This document shows, piece by piece, positions 12,289-20,217 of a DNA stretch of 64,000 nucleotides. A program made the position numbers and the translations under genes. The number at the start of each line of letters is the position of its first letter. Within the stretch, counting starts at the first letter, position 1. The notes under the pieces were generated by a model, which had not been told where the DNA came from, ran no database searches, and saw only the letters and a program-made list of their open reading frames with translations. This DNA comes from Mycobacterium sp. E740 (GTDB lineage: Bacteria > Actinomycetota > Actinomycetes > Mycobacteriales > Mycobacteriaceae), in the NCBI RefSeq assembly GCF_001672895.1, contig NZ_LZKP01000065.1:22105-86104 (forward strand). The letters run 5' to 3'.

Positions 12289-13158
12289 CTATTTGGCCAG
12301 GGTGAACTGGTTGACGTCGATGTAGCCGACCCGGAAGCCATGGGCGCAGCCCGTCAGATAGTGCATGTAGCGGTCGTAGACCTCTTCGGACTGCACGGCG
12401 ATCGCCTCGTCCCGGTGGGCTTCGAGGGCCGCGGCCCAGCAGTCGAGGGTGCGCGCGTAGTGCGGCTGCAGGCTCTGCCGCCGGGTCAGCTCGAAGCCGG
12501 CCTGCTCAGCGTGTTCACCGACCATCTCGATGGTCGGCAGATAACCGCCCGGGAAGATCTCGGTGAGAATGAACTTGACGAATCGCGCCACCGAAAAGGT
12601 AAGCGGCATACCGCGTTCGGCCATCTGAGGCAGGGTGAGCGCGGTGATCGTGTGCAGCAGCATCACCCCGTCTTCGGGAAGGACTCGGTGGGCCATCGAG
12701 AAGAAATCGTCCCAGCGGTCCCTGCCGAAGTGCTCGAACGCGCCGATCGACACGATCCGGTCGACGGGCTGGTCGAACTGCTCCCACCCCTGCAGCAGCA
12801 CCTGCTTGGACCGCGGGCTGTCCGAGGCGTCGAAGAGCTGCTGGACGCGGGCATGCTGGTTGTTGCTCAGGGTCAAGCCGATGACGTTGACGTCGTACTT
12901 CTCGATCGCCCGAAGCATCGTCGAGCCCCAGCCGCAACCGACGTCGAGCAGCGTCATCCCCGGCTCGAGCCCCAATTTGCCCAGCGCCAGGTCGACCTTG
13001 GCCTGCTGAGCCTGCTCGAGCGTCATGTCGTCGCGCTCGAAATACGCGCAGCTGTAGGTACGTGACGGGTCGAGCCACAGTGCGAAGAAGTCGTCGGAGA
13101 GGTCGTAGTGCGCCTGGACGTCCGCGAAATGCGGCGTCAGGTTGCGCGTTTTAGCCAT
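12289..13158 (-). CDS. Mycolic acid methyltransferase / cyclopropane synthase, MmaA2/CmaA1-like
   Basis: Paralogue of the preceding methyltransferase, 289 residues from the ATG at 13158, which has AGAAAGG upstream; an in-frame extension to 13224 lacks family sequence. It shows VGCGWG (73-78), YSCAYFERDD, SIGAFEHFG and the ending GYIDVNQFT, features of the cyclopropanating MmaA2/CmaA1 branch. It would add a methylene bridge or methyl group to meromycolates. The exact position and stereochemistry cannot be told from sequence. The 133-bp gap to the next gene downstream may contain a separate promoter. Confidence 0.88.
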   Translation of the reverse strand: MAKTRNLTPHFADVQAHYDLSDDFFALWLDPSRTYSCAYFERDDMTLEQAQQAKVDLALGKLGLEPGMTLLDVGCGWGSTMLRAIEKYDVNVIGLTLSNNQHARVQQLFDASDSPRSKQVLLQGWEQFDQPVDRIVSIGAFEHFGRDRWDDFFSMAHRVLPEDGVMLLHTITALTLPQMAERGMPLTFSVARFVKFILTEIFPGGYLPTIEMVGEHAEQAGFELTRRQSLQPHYARTLDCWAAALEAHRDEAIAVQSEEVYDRYMHYLTGCAHGFRVGYIDVNQFTLAK

Positions 13159-13298
13159 GTCGGTGCCTTTCTGGGCGATCAGAAGCTCGCAGTCGCCTGT
13201 GACAGCTATCAAGCCCTGAAGCACTCGGAGGCGAATCTACGCCCCGACGGCCCAGCAAACCAATCGTGAGCGCGTCCGCGCAGGCCCGGGCCGCCGTA

Positions 13299-14201
13299 CT
13301 AGACGGTCGCGGCGAAGTTCGTCTTGAGCTCGCCGATGATGTCGTCCCAAAGCGGTTCGGGCAGCTCATGGCCCATTCCGTCGAACAGGACCAGCCTGGC
13401 GTTGGGAATCGCCTTGGCGATCGCCCGCCCGCCGGACGGCCGCATGAGTTTGTCTGCCTTGCCGTGCAGCACCACGGTCGGCGCGCTGATCTGGCGGTCG
13501 TAGGGGCGCAGGCTGCCGCTGCCCAGGATCGCGGCGAACTGACGCCCGATGCCGGCGGGATAGTAGGAGCGGTCGTAACCCTCGATCGCGTCGGCCCGCA
13601 GCCGCTCCTCGGAAGCGGGATAGCCGGGACTGCCGATGATCTTGCTGACCCTGACGGCGTTCTCGATCGCGGCTTCGCGGCTGGAGTCCTTGGGCCGCTG
13701 GAGGATCGCGAGCAGCTGCTGCGGGCCCGGCGGCGGCAGCAGCGCTTGGTTGTTGCTCGAGAAGATGATCGCCAGCGTCTGGGTGCGTGGCTGGTGCCGG
13801 GCGGCGAACACCTGCGCGATCATGCCGCCCATCGACGCGCCGACGATGTGGGCCCGCTCGATGTTCAGGTGGTCGAGCAGCGCGGCGGCGTCGTCGGCCA
13901 TGTCTTCGAGCGTGTACCCCGCCGGGCTGCGCAGCCCGACCAGTGAGCGAAGCATGCGCGGCAGCAGCGGCGCGCCGGCGTGTACCCCGCTGAGCTTCGA
14001 CGACAGGCCGACGTCGCGGTTGTCGAACCGGATGACGCGCAAGCCCTGGTTCACGAGCTTCTCGCAGAAGTCCTTGCGCCACAACAGAAGTTGGGCGCCG
14101 AGACCCATGATGAGCAACACCGCCGGGTCGTTCGGGTCACCCATGTCCTCGTAGTGGATCTCGAGTTCCCCGGATGCGGCGGTGCCGGTCCTGGTCTGCA
14201 C
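13299..14201 (-). CDS. lipG: LipG-like alpha/beta hydrolase
   Basis: A 300-residue alpha/beta-fold hydrolase with nucleophile elbow GASMGG (S123), a downstream acid in the APTVVLHGKADKLM strand and the catalytic His in FDGMGHELP. It fits the esterase/thioesterase LipG found next to the mmaA genes in M. tuberculosis, and is probably involved in envelope lipid turnover. The GTG start at 14201 directly abuts the stop of the ABC1 kinase gene (TAA then GTG with no spacer), so the two are cotranscribed and translationally coupled. No signal peptide is seen. Confidence 0.87.
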   Translation of the reverse strand: MQTRTGTAASGELEIHYEDMGDPNDPAVLLIMGLGAQLLLWRKDFCEKLVNQGLRVIRFDNRDVGLSSKLSGVHAGAPLLPRMLRSLVGLRSPAGYTLEDMADDAAALLDHLNIERAHIVGASMGGMIAQVFAARHQPRTQTLAIIFSSNNQALLPPPGPQQLLAILQRPKDSSREAAIENAVRVSKIIGSPGYPASEERLRADAIEGYDRSYYPAGIGRQFAAILGSGSLRPYDRQISAPTVVLHGKADKLMRPSGGRAIAKAIPNARLVLFDGMGHELPEPLWDDIIGELKTNFAATV

Positions 14202-15569
14202 TTAAGTCTGCACCTCGCTGTCGAGCTCGTCGTCGTGCTCCCTGCTGACCTCGACCATGAAGTTGGCGAAGTAGCCGGTCAGCTGTGGGTCGGACATCAT
14301 CTGCCACTTCGGTGCGAGCAGCTTCATGTAGCGCTCCACGTAGAGGAACTGCTTGCCGATCAGCACCAGTTCGCGCGGCAGCTTGACGTCGTACGCCTCG
14401 GCCAGCGTCGACAGCTGCTTGCCGATCTCGGCGTAGCTCAAGTCGCCCAGCGTCGACATGGTCAACGGCGTCGCGAACTTCTCGAGGTCCTTGGCCGCCT
14501 GCGCCTCGGGTTTCATGGTGCCGACGGCGCCCATCAGCACGACGATCTTGCCCGCCGCGGCGTGGTCCTTCTTGACCAGCAGCGCGTACACGAGTTCGCG
14601 CAGCAACCACCGGGTGCGGGGGTCGATGCGCCCCATGATCCCGAAGTCGAAGAACACAATCTTGCCGTCGTCGTCGACGTAGAGGTTGCCGGCATGCAGG
14701 TCGCCGTGGAACAGGCCGTGGCGCAGGCCGCCCTCGAACACGCTGAACAGCAGCGCCTTGACGAGCTCGGTGCCGTCGAAGCCCTGCTGCCGGATGGCCT
14801 TCACGTCGTCGATGCGGGTGCCCTGGATGCGCTCCATGGTCAGCACCCGTTCGCTGGTGAGGTCCCAGTAGACCTGCGGCACCCGGATGTTCTTGCCCAG
14901 CGGCGAGGCGTGCATGTGCGACACCCAGGCGTCCATCGACTGGGCCTCGAGCCGGAAGTCCAGCTCCTCGGCCAGGTTGTCGGCGAAGTCGGCGACGACG
15001 TCCTGAGCGCTCAGCCGCTGGCCCAGCTTGGCGAACTCGACCAGGCGCGCGCCGCGCTTGAGAATCTGCAGGTCGGCAGCCACGCGCCTGCGGATGCCGG
15101 GCCGCTGGATCTTGACGACGACCTCTTCGCCGCTGTGCAGGGTCGCGTAATGCACCTGCGCGATCGACGCGGACGCGAACGGCTTCTCGTCGAAGCTCTT
15201 GAACAGGTTCTGCGGCTCGTCGCCGAGGTCCTCGACGAACAGCTTGTGGACTTCTCTGGGGTCAGCGGGCGGCACGCGGTCGAGCAGGCTGCGGAACTCC
15301 TTGGACAGTGGCTCGCCGAACGCGCCCGGGCTGGACGCGATGATCTGCCCGAACTTGACGTAGGTGGGGCCCAGGTCGGCGAAGGTCTGCGGGATCTGCC
15401 TGATGATCTTCTGCTGCAGCGAGCCGCGACCGGCGATGTTGGATGCGACCCGGGCGCCGGTGCGGGTGATCTGCCAACCCGTCGCCCCGACGCGAGCAGC
15501 CTCGATCGGGAGTGGCACCCGGTCCAGCTTGGCCACCTCGCGGTGCTTGGTTTTCGGCGTGGGACTCAT
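14202..15569 (-). CDS. AarF/ABC1/UbiB-family atypical kinase
   Basis: The 455-residue product carries the hallmarks of the ABC1 family. These are the KxGQ motif (YVKFGQ, 72-75), the Ala-rich loop FASASIAQVH at 131-140 and the Lys of VVKIQRPG. HGDLHAGN (288-295) and the metal-binding FFDFG follow. UbiB relatives act in quinone or lipid homeostasis; in mycobacteria the substrate is unknown. It corresponds in position to Rv0647c. It leads a two-gene unit with the LipG-like hydrolase. The ATG at 15569 is the natural start. A dispersed repeat lies about 70 bp upstream. Confidence 0.92.
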   Translation of the reverse strand: MSPTPKTKHREVAKLDRVPLPIEAARVGATGWQITRTGARVASNIAGRGSLQQKIIRQIPQTFADLGPTYVKFGQIIASSPGAFGEPLSKEFRSLLDRVPPADPREVHKLFVEDLGDEPQNLFKSFDEKPFASASIAQVHYATLHSGEEVVVKIQRPGIRRRVAADLQILKRGARLVEFAKLGQRLSAQDVVADFADNLAEELDFRLEAQSMDAWVSHMHASPLGKNIRVPQVYWDLTSERVLTMERIQGTRIDDVKAIRQQGFDGTELVKALLFSVFEGGLRHGLFHGDLHAGNLYVDDDGKIVFFDFGIMGRIDPRTRWLLRELVYALLVKKDHAAAGKIVVLMGAVGTMKPEAQAAKDLEKFATPLTMSTLGDLSYAEIGKQLSTLAEAYDVKLPRELVLIGKQFLYVERYMKLLAPKWQMMSDPQLTGYFANFMVEVSREHDDELDSEVQT

Positions 15570-15640
15570 AGCTGCAGTGTCTCAAAATAGGCCGCAGGCC
15601 GCGAAAACCTGTGGACGGGCTCACAGCGCGGCGGGTTTTT

Positions 15641-15703
15641 GCGCGAGTGACCGTGTTTGTATGCCGACACGCCGCGTGCCCTGTGCAGTTTGCGGTCGCT
15701 CAG
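15641..15703 (-). repeat. Dispersed ~62-bp palindromic repeat, copy A
   Basis: Read on the minus strand it matches three other copies in this window: arms GAGYGACCG and CGGTCRCTC, with a central GCGGCGTGTC and ACAAACACGG. It starts over the stop codon of the MpaB-type gene and runs downstream of it in the sense direction. Confidence 0.8.
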
Positions 15704-16728
15704 GCTTCGGCGAAGGTGCGCTCCACCTCTTCGCGGGTGCGCACCGGGTCGTCGCCCGGCCGGTACGCCGGCAGCGTGTGCGGCACATCGGTGCCCGACG
15801 CAACCCTGGCCTGCGCCTGCTGGAACTCCGGGATCGGCCCCTGCGCCAGGTGCAACCCGTTGATGACCGTCCACACCGTCGCGCGCCGCGTGGTGCGCTC
15901 GACGATGTTGGGGTCCTTGTGCTGGATCAGCTGCTTGGCCCAGCGCGGCATGGTGTCGCGGATCGCCCAGTTGATCGCGCTCTGCGCCAACGGCAGGCCG
16001 GGTCCCGTCGCCACCGCCGTGCCGTGCGTGACGGCCAGTCGCGGCAGGTAGGACTCGAGGCACTCGGCGACCTCGGCCTTGGTCTGCGGCAGGTCGGTGC
16101 CGCCCAACGCCTGGCCGACGCGTACGAACTCGCGGTAGTACCGGTCGATCTTCTTGCCGCGCAACGGGTTCGGGTGATACAGCTCGTGCGCGGTGGCCAG
16201 GCCCCAGACCACGGTTGCGTAGTTCCAGCGCAGCCAGTCCGGGTCGTCGGCGTCGTAACGGGCGCCGTCGGGACGGGTGCCCTTGATCGTGTGATGCATC
16301 GACCGCACCGTCTGCGCCAGCCGCTCGGCGGTGTCGGTGGACCCGTAGGCCGTACCGATGAAGAACGCGATCGAGTGGCCGAGGCGGACCACCGCGCCGC
16401 GGGGATCGATCTCGGGTCGACCGACGCCGTGTTCGTCGCGCTTGACCAGCCGCGAGTGGTGCATGCCCATCCAGTAGATCGACGGGTCGAGCCGCTCCAT
16501 GAACGCCGCACACTGCAGACCGAAGATCAGCGCCTGCATGTGCGAGTGCACGTGCCAGACCGCGCTACCGGGGCCGAACCAGCCCGGGTCACCGACGGGC
16601 GCCGCGAACTCCATGCCGCGGAAGTAGTTGCGCCGCACGTCGCGGTCGAAGCGCTGGTTGACGAACTCGCCGATGAACTGATGCGGCAGCAGGATCACGC
16701 CCGGCTCCTTTTCGCGAACTCTGGTCAC
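15700..16728 (-). CDS. Oxygenase MpaB family protein (DUF2236)
   Basis: Member of the MpaB / rubber-oxygenase-like DUF2236 family, all-helical haem proteins with conserved His and Arg residues. The product has VHSHMQALIFGLQCA, MGMHHSRLV, SMHHTIKGT and WNYATVVWGLATAHE, which give a His-rich pattern fitting the fold. The family includes rubber oxygenases and fungal MpaB; the mycobacterial substrates are unknown. The start is uncertain. GTG at 16728 (342 residues) leaves a 71-bp divergent promoter region with tetR, while ATG at 16788 (362 residues) would leave only 11 bp. The divergent TetR gene suggests local regulation. Confidence 0.8.
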   Translation of the reverse strand: MTRVREKEPGVILLPHQFIGEFVNQRFDRDVRRNYFRGMEFAAPVGDPGWFGPGSAVWHVHSHMQALIFGLQCAAFMERLDPSIYWMGMHHSRLVKRDEHGVGRPEIDPRGAVVRLGHSIAFFIGTAYGSTDTAERLAQTVRSMHHTIKGTRPDGARYDADDPDWLRWNYATVVWGLATAHELYHPNPLRGKKIDRYYREFVRVGQALGGTDLPQTKAEVAECLESYLPRLAVTHGTAVATGPGLPLAQSAINWAIRDTMPRWAKQLIQHKDPNIVERTTRRATVWTVINGLHLAQGPIPEFQQAQARVASGTDVPHTLPAYRPGDDPVRTREEVERTFAEA

Positions 16729-16787
16729 GGTTGTCGCCAGAATACCCGCTTGGACACGGATGTGACCAGATCCGCGCCGAGCGGGCA

Positions 16788-16793
16788 TACGCT
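16788..16793 (+). promoter_or_regulatory. -10 box of the tetR gene (leaderless)
   Basis: TACGCT ends 7 bases before the ATG at 16800, the distance expected when transcription starts at the A of the start codon. No convincing ribosome-binding site is present. The -35 is unclear (TGACCA with a 19-base spacer). Confidence 0.4.
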
Positions 16794-16799
16794 GTGGTG

Positions 16800-17396
16800 A
16801 TGTCGAGTCCCACCCGATGGGCGGGCGTGCCGCTGACGGACCGCCGCGCCGAGCGCCGTCTGCAGCTGATCGATGCGGCGTACCGGCTGTTCGGCGACGG
16901 CGGTGAGGCCGCGGTGTCGGTGCGCTCGGTGTGCCGGGAGTGCGGCCTGAACACCCGCTACTTCTACGAGAGCTTCGCCGGGACCGACGAGCTGCTGGGC
17001 GCGGTCTACGACCGGGTCAGCTCCGGGCTGGCGGAAGCGGTCTCCGGTGCGATGGGTGCAGCCGGTGATTCGCTGCGGGCGCGGACGCGGGCGGGCATCG
17101 CGGCGGTGCTGGGGTTCAGTTCCGAGGATCCGCGCCGTGGGCGGGTGTTGTTCACCGACGCCCGATCCAATCCCGTGCTGGCGGCACGGCGCGCGGCGAC
17201 GCAGGACCTGCTGCGCGAGGGCGTGCTGACCGAAGGGTGGCGGCTGCATCCCGACACCGACCCGGTCGCCGCTCAGGTGGGCGCGGCGATGTACACCGGC
17301 GCGATGGCCGAATTGGCCCAGCAGTGGCTGGGCGGCCGGCTCGGCACGGATCTCGATGCGGTCGTCGACCACGCCGTGCGGCAGTGGTTGCGGTAG
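16800..17396 (+). CDS. TetR-family transcriptional regulator
   Basis: The 198-residue product has an N-terminal TetR DNA-binding domain. RLQLIDAAYRLFGDGG is helix 1, VSVRSVCRECGLNTRYFYESF is the HTH with the family YFYxxF signature, and a ligand-binding helical domain follows. The ATG at 16800 directly follows a GTG; upstream in-frame codons lack family sequence. It is divergent from the MpaB-type oxygenase and is its most likely regulator. The ligand is unknown. Confidence 0.9.
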   Translation: MSSPTRWAGVPLTDRRAERRLQLIDAAYRLFGDGGEAAVSVRSVCRECGLNTRYFYESFAGTDELLGAVYDRVSSGLAEAVSGAMGAAGDSLRARTRAGIAAVLGFSSEDPRRGRVLFTDARSNPVLAARRAATQDLLREGVLTEGWRLHPDTDPVAAQVGAAMYTGAMAELAQQWLGGRLGTDLDAVVDHAVRQWLR

Positions 17397-17397
17397 G

Positions 17398-17474
17398 GCA
17401 CTCGGCGGCGCGCCGAGTGCACGGTCGGTGTACGCATTTTCCGATTTCGTGTACACCAGCCGTGCACTCGGCGG
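17398..17474. repeat. Long inverted repeat between convergent genes
   Basis: Arms at 17411-17435 and 17449-17473 (about 25 bp, three mismatches) frame a 13-base AT-richer loop. The outer 12 bases (CGCCGAGTGCAC) are perfect, and a third copy of GCACTCGGCG lies at 17398-17407. It fills the space between the convergent tetR and DinB stops and would act as a bidirectional terminator, or it may be a mobile palindromic element. Confidence 0.65.
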
Positions 17475-17483
17475 ACGGGGGAC

Positions 17484-18074
17484 TCAGGGCCGCCAGCGCT
17501 TGATCCAGTCGGTCTCCGGCCACTCCTCATTGGCGGCCATCAGCTCGTACATCGTTGCGTTATCGATGGATTCGCGGATGATGTCGGCGTGACCGGCATG
17601 GCGGCTCAGCTCCTCGATGAGGTGCAGAACCACCCAGCGCACATTCCAGTGGTCGATGTCGTGCGGAAACCACGGCACATCGTGCGGCACGGGAACCGGT
17701 GTGTCGAGGTCAGATTCGCCCAGCACTCGAAGAGTCTCGGCATTCTGCCGCTTGAGCGCGTCGAGTAGTGCGTCGAGTGTCTCGTCCTCGCGCATCACGT
17801 ACTGGTCGCCGTACTCGGCGATGAGCTCTTCCATCGGGCGGTCGTCTTTCGGTGGAAAGTCGGGCGCGCAGGCCGCCCGCTGCACCCAACCGGCCTGCAC
17901 GCCGGTGGCATGTTTGATCAGCCCGCCGACCGACAGCGCGCTGACCGACGGCGTGGACCGCGCCTGTTCGTCGGTCAACCCGTACGCCACCGCGAAGAAC
18001 GCGTTCTGCTGAAACGCAAGGAACTCCAGCAGGCTCTGGCGTTCGTCGGCGGCTGGAGGCGGCATTCCGGGCAT
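17484..18074 (-). CDS. DinB-fold (DUF664) protein
   Basis: The 196-residue protein has the four-helix DinB/YfiT layout. SVGGLIKHATGVQAGW supplies the first His, and the last helix carries HLIEELSRHAGHADIIRE with further His residues that usually bind a divalent metal. Family members include mycothiol- and bacillithiol-dependent transferases; the specific substrate here is unknown. It lies 2 bp downstream of a second DinB-fold gene, forming a pair divergent from a WYL regulator. The ATG is at 18074. Confidence 0.82.
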   Translation of the reverse strand: MPGMPPPAADERQSLLEFLAFQQNAFFAVAYGLTDEQARSTPSVSALSVGGLIKHATGVQAGWVQRAACAPDFPPKDDRPMEELIAEYGDQYVMREDETLDALLDALKRQNAETLRVLGESDLDTPVPVPHDVPWFPHDIDHWNVRWVVLHLIEELSRHAGHADIIRESIDNATMYELMAANEEWPETDWIKRWRP

Positions 18075-18076
18075 TG

Positions 18077-18604
18077 CTAATTCCTCTTCTCATCGGGGGT
18101 GTGCACGTAAAGGTCTCGGATGCAGGCGATTTCGGCGCCGTGGTGGATCAGTTCGCGGTTGATGTGCAGGACCAGCGCGATCATCGGATGGTCGGCGTAG
18201 GGTCCTTCGGCGGCTCCGCACGGCCGCGCGAGGTCAGCTTCCGACAGTCCGCGGACCCCGCCGATCCACGCGGCGTACTGCTCGTCGAGTTGCCTCAGCG
18301 CAGTGGCGGCGTCCACCGCGTAGGGCCACGTTTGGTAATCGGCTGCAGGGGCGCCGAAGTGGCTGTGGTTGCGCATCGCCAACACGCCGACGATGACGTG
18401 GGCGAGGCGCCAGGCGATGGTCGTGAACGGCGCCGGTTCGGGCTCCGGGTAGGTGAAGTCGATCGAGCCGTCGCGGTGCACGGTCCAGCAGTTCGGCACC
18501 GGTTGCCAGAAGTACTCGTCGTCGCTGAGCCCCTCGAGACGCGGACGCAGGCTGTGGTTCCAGTGGAACTCGAGTTGCTCCGCCAAGTGGTCGATGATGG
18601 CCAT
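18077..18604 (-). CDS. DinB-fold protein
   Basis: A 175-residue DinB/YfiT-like protein. LEFHWNHSLRPRLEGLSDDE starts helix 1, IAWRLAHVIVGVLAMRNHSHFG holds the central His, and LHINRELIHHGAEI is the C-terminal metal-binding helix. It probably binds a metal and acts as a small thiol-dependent transferase or stress protein; this is family knowledge only. The ATG at 18604 faces a divergent WYL-domain regulator across 62 bp that contain a palindromic operator. That regulator is the obvious candidate to control this gene and the next. Confidence 0.82.
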   Translation of the reverse strand: MAIIDHLAEQLEFHWNHSLRPRLEGLSDDEYFWQPVPNCWTVHRDGSIDFTYPEPEPAPFTTIAWRLAHVIVGVLAMRNHSHFGAPAADYQTWPYAVDAATALRQLDEQYAAWIGGVRGLSEADLARPCGAAEGPYADHPMIALVLHINRELIHHGAEIACIRDLYVHTPDEKRN

Positions 18605-18623
18605 GCCGTTAGCCTGACAGCGC

Positions 18624-18646
18624 TATAGGACAGTTTCGGTCCTATA
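18624..18646. promoter_or_regulatory. Palindromic operator between DinB and WYL genes
   Basis: TATAGGAC and GTCCTATA form a perfect 8-bp inverted repeat separated by 7 bases (total 23 bp) in the divergent intergenic region. The arms contain -10-like TATA sequences for both strands, so a bound regulator would block both promoters. The adjacent WYL protein is the probable binder (inference). Confidence 0.7.
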
Positions 18647-18666
18647 ACTGTGGGAGATTCAGGGGC

Positions 18667-19623
18667 ATGGCCGAGACGACGGGCCGGGTGTTGCAGCTGC
18701 TCGGGCTGCTGCAGTCGCGGCGGGTGTGGACCGGGGAGGAGCTGGCTGAGCGGCTCGAGGTGACCACCCGCAGCGTGCGCCGCGACGTCGAACGCCTGCG
18801 CGACCTGGGCTATCCCGTCCATGCCAGCAAGGGCCACGGCGGCGGCTACCAACTCGGCGCCGGGGCGGCGCTGCCGCCGCTGCTGCTCGATCCCGAGGAA
18901 GCGGTCGCGATGGCGGTGTGCTTGCGGCTGGCGGCAGGCGGAACGGTGGCCGGCGTCGGCGAGTCGGCGCTGCGCGCGCTCAGCAAGCTCGACCAGGTGA
19001 TGCCCGCCCGGCTGAGATCACAGGTCGCTGCGGTGCACGATGCCACGGTCACACTGACGCCGACCTCCGATGCCCCGGTCGAGCCCGACGTGTTGATGAC
19101 GTTGGCCCGCGCCTGCCGGGACCACGAGCACGTGACCGCGGGCTACGTCGACATCCGCGGCAATGCGACCCAGCGGCGGCTCGAGCCGTATCAGCTGGTC
19201 ACCACCGGGCGGCGCTGGTATCTGCTGGCCTACGACCGCGACAGGCAAGACTGGCGCAGTCTGCGGCTGGACCGGATGGCCGACGTCCTCGCGCAGGGCA
19301 GCACGTTCGCCCCCCGGCAAGCACCGGACGCCGCGACGTATGTGCGGCGCTCGATCAGCGCATCGCCGTACCGCTACGTTGCCCGGGTTCGCTTTCAGGC
19401 TCCGGAAGATGTTCTGGCTCAGCATTTCTCACCGACATCGGTGACGATCGAGCACGACGGCCCAAACGCGTGCGTCGTGACCGCCGGCGCCGACGATCCC
19501 GAGCGGATGGTGTTGTACTTCGCGACCGTCGGCTACGACTTCGAGGTCCTCGAGCCGCCGGAAGTGGTGCGCGCGGTGGAGGCGGTGAGCGCGAGACTGC
19601 AGCGGGCGATTCTCAACCGGTGA
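18667..19623 (+). CDS. HTH/WYL-domain transcriptional regulator
   Basis: The 318-residue protein begins with a DeoR-like winged HTH (ELAERLEVTTRSVRRDVERL at about 23-42). A WYL domain follows in the middle (HEHVTAGYVDIRG to RRWYLLAYDRDRQDWRS) and a WCX-type C-terminal domain. WYL domains sense nucleic acids or small ligands. The product is divergent from two DinB-fold genes with a 23-bp palindrome between them, which supports autoregulation and control of the DinB pair. Its last 11 bp overlap the convergent nucleotidyltransferase gene. Confidence 0.9.
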   Translation: MAETTGRVLQLLGLLQSRRVWTGEELAERLEVTTRSVRRDVERLRDLGYPVHASKGHGGGYQLGAGAALPPLLLDPEEAVAMAVCLRLAAGGTVAGVGESALRALSKLDQVMPARLRSQVAAVHDATVTLTPTSDAPVEPDVLMTLARACRDHEHVTAGYVDIRGNATQRRLEPYQLVTTGRRWYLLAYDRDRQDWRSLRLDRMADVLAQGSTFAPRQAPDAATYVRRSISASPYRYVARVRFQAPEDVLAQHFSPTSVTIEHDGPNACVVTAGADDPERMVLYFATVGYDFEVLEPPEVVRAVEAVSARLQRAILNR

Positions 19624-20164
19624 GCTCCAGGCGTTCGGCCAGCACCAGGAACGCCGCTGCGAAGGGGTTGTCCGCGGTGTCCGAGCGCAGCTGTTGCCAG
19701 TCCAGTTGTTCGCGCACCGCCCGCACGGCGGGCAGCAGGTCGGCGAAGTCGCAGTAGTGCTCGTTCAGCGAGTTCAGCTTCTCGCGCAGCACCTCGGTGG
19801 GCGGCAGCACCCGCATCCGCACCGCGAGCACGTCGTACTCCTCGGCCGAAAGGATTCGCTCCTTGTCGACGGGCACCCCGTTGAGCCGGTGCAGCACGTC
19901 GATGACGAAGTCCTGCTCGACGCACGCTTTGAACAGCCAGTCCTCGGGCGTGCGCTCGACCCGGAAACCGGCTTCCTCCAACGTCGCCGCGGCCTTCTCG
20001 GTGTCGGGCTCGGCGACCACGAAATCCACGTCGTGCACCGGTTCCGGGCCACCGAACACCCACAGCGCGTAGCTGCCGGCCAACGCGAAATCCGGGCCCT
20101 GTGCGCGCAGCGCCGACGCCGCGCGCTTGAGCGCGTCGCGCAGATCATCGTTTCGCTGTGGCAC
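19613..20164 (-). CDS. Nucleotidyltransferase-fold protein
   Basis: The 183-residue product has the minimal nucleotidyltransferase motif GSYALWVFGG followed by HDVDFVV, and later DFVIDVLHRL, giving the Asp residues for metal binding. It resembles the MNT-type or DUF6036-like proteins often found in toxin-antitoxin pairs or as stand-alone enzymes. The start is GTG at 20164. No partner HEPN gene is adjacent. Its 3' end overlaps the WYL regulator by 11 bp in convergent orientation. The substrate is unknown. Confidence 0.75.
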   Translation of the reverse strand: MPQRNDDLRDALKRAASALRAQGPDFALAGSYALWVFGGPEPVHDVDFVVAEPDTEKAAATLEEAGFRVERTPEDWLFKACVEQDFVIDVLHRLNGVPVDKERILSAEEYDVLAVRMRVLPPTEVLREKLNSLNEHYCDFADLLPAVRAVREQLDWQQLRSDTADNPFAAAFLVLAERLELTG

Positions 20165-20205
20165 TACTCTCCAGGGGCGACTGATGGGCTGGCAGCCATT
20201 GTGGG

Positions 20206-20211
20206 TAGCTA
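20206..20211 (+). promoter_or_regulatory. -10 box of the EEP gene (leaderless)
   Basis: TAGCTA ends 7 bases before the ATG at 20218, so transcription would start at the start codon. There is no ribosome-binding site between. The -35 is not clear. Confidence 0.4.
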
Positions 20212-20217
20212 GTACCC

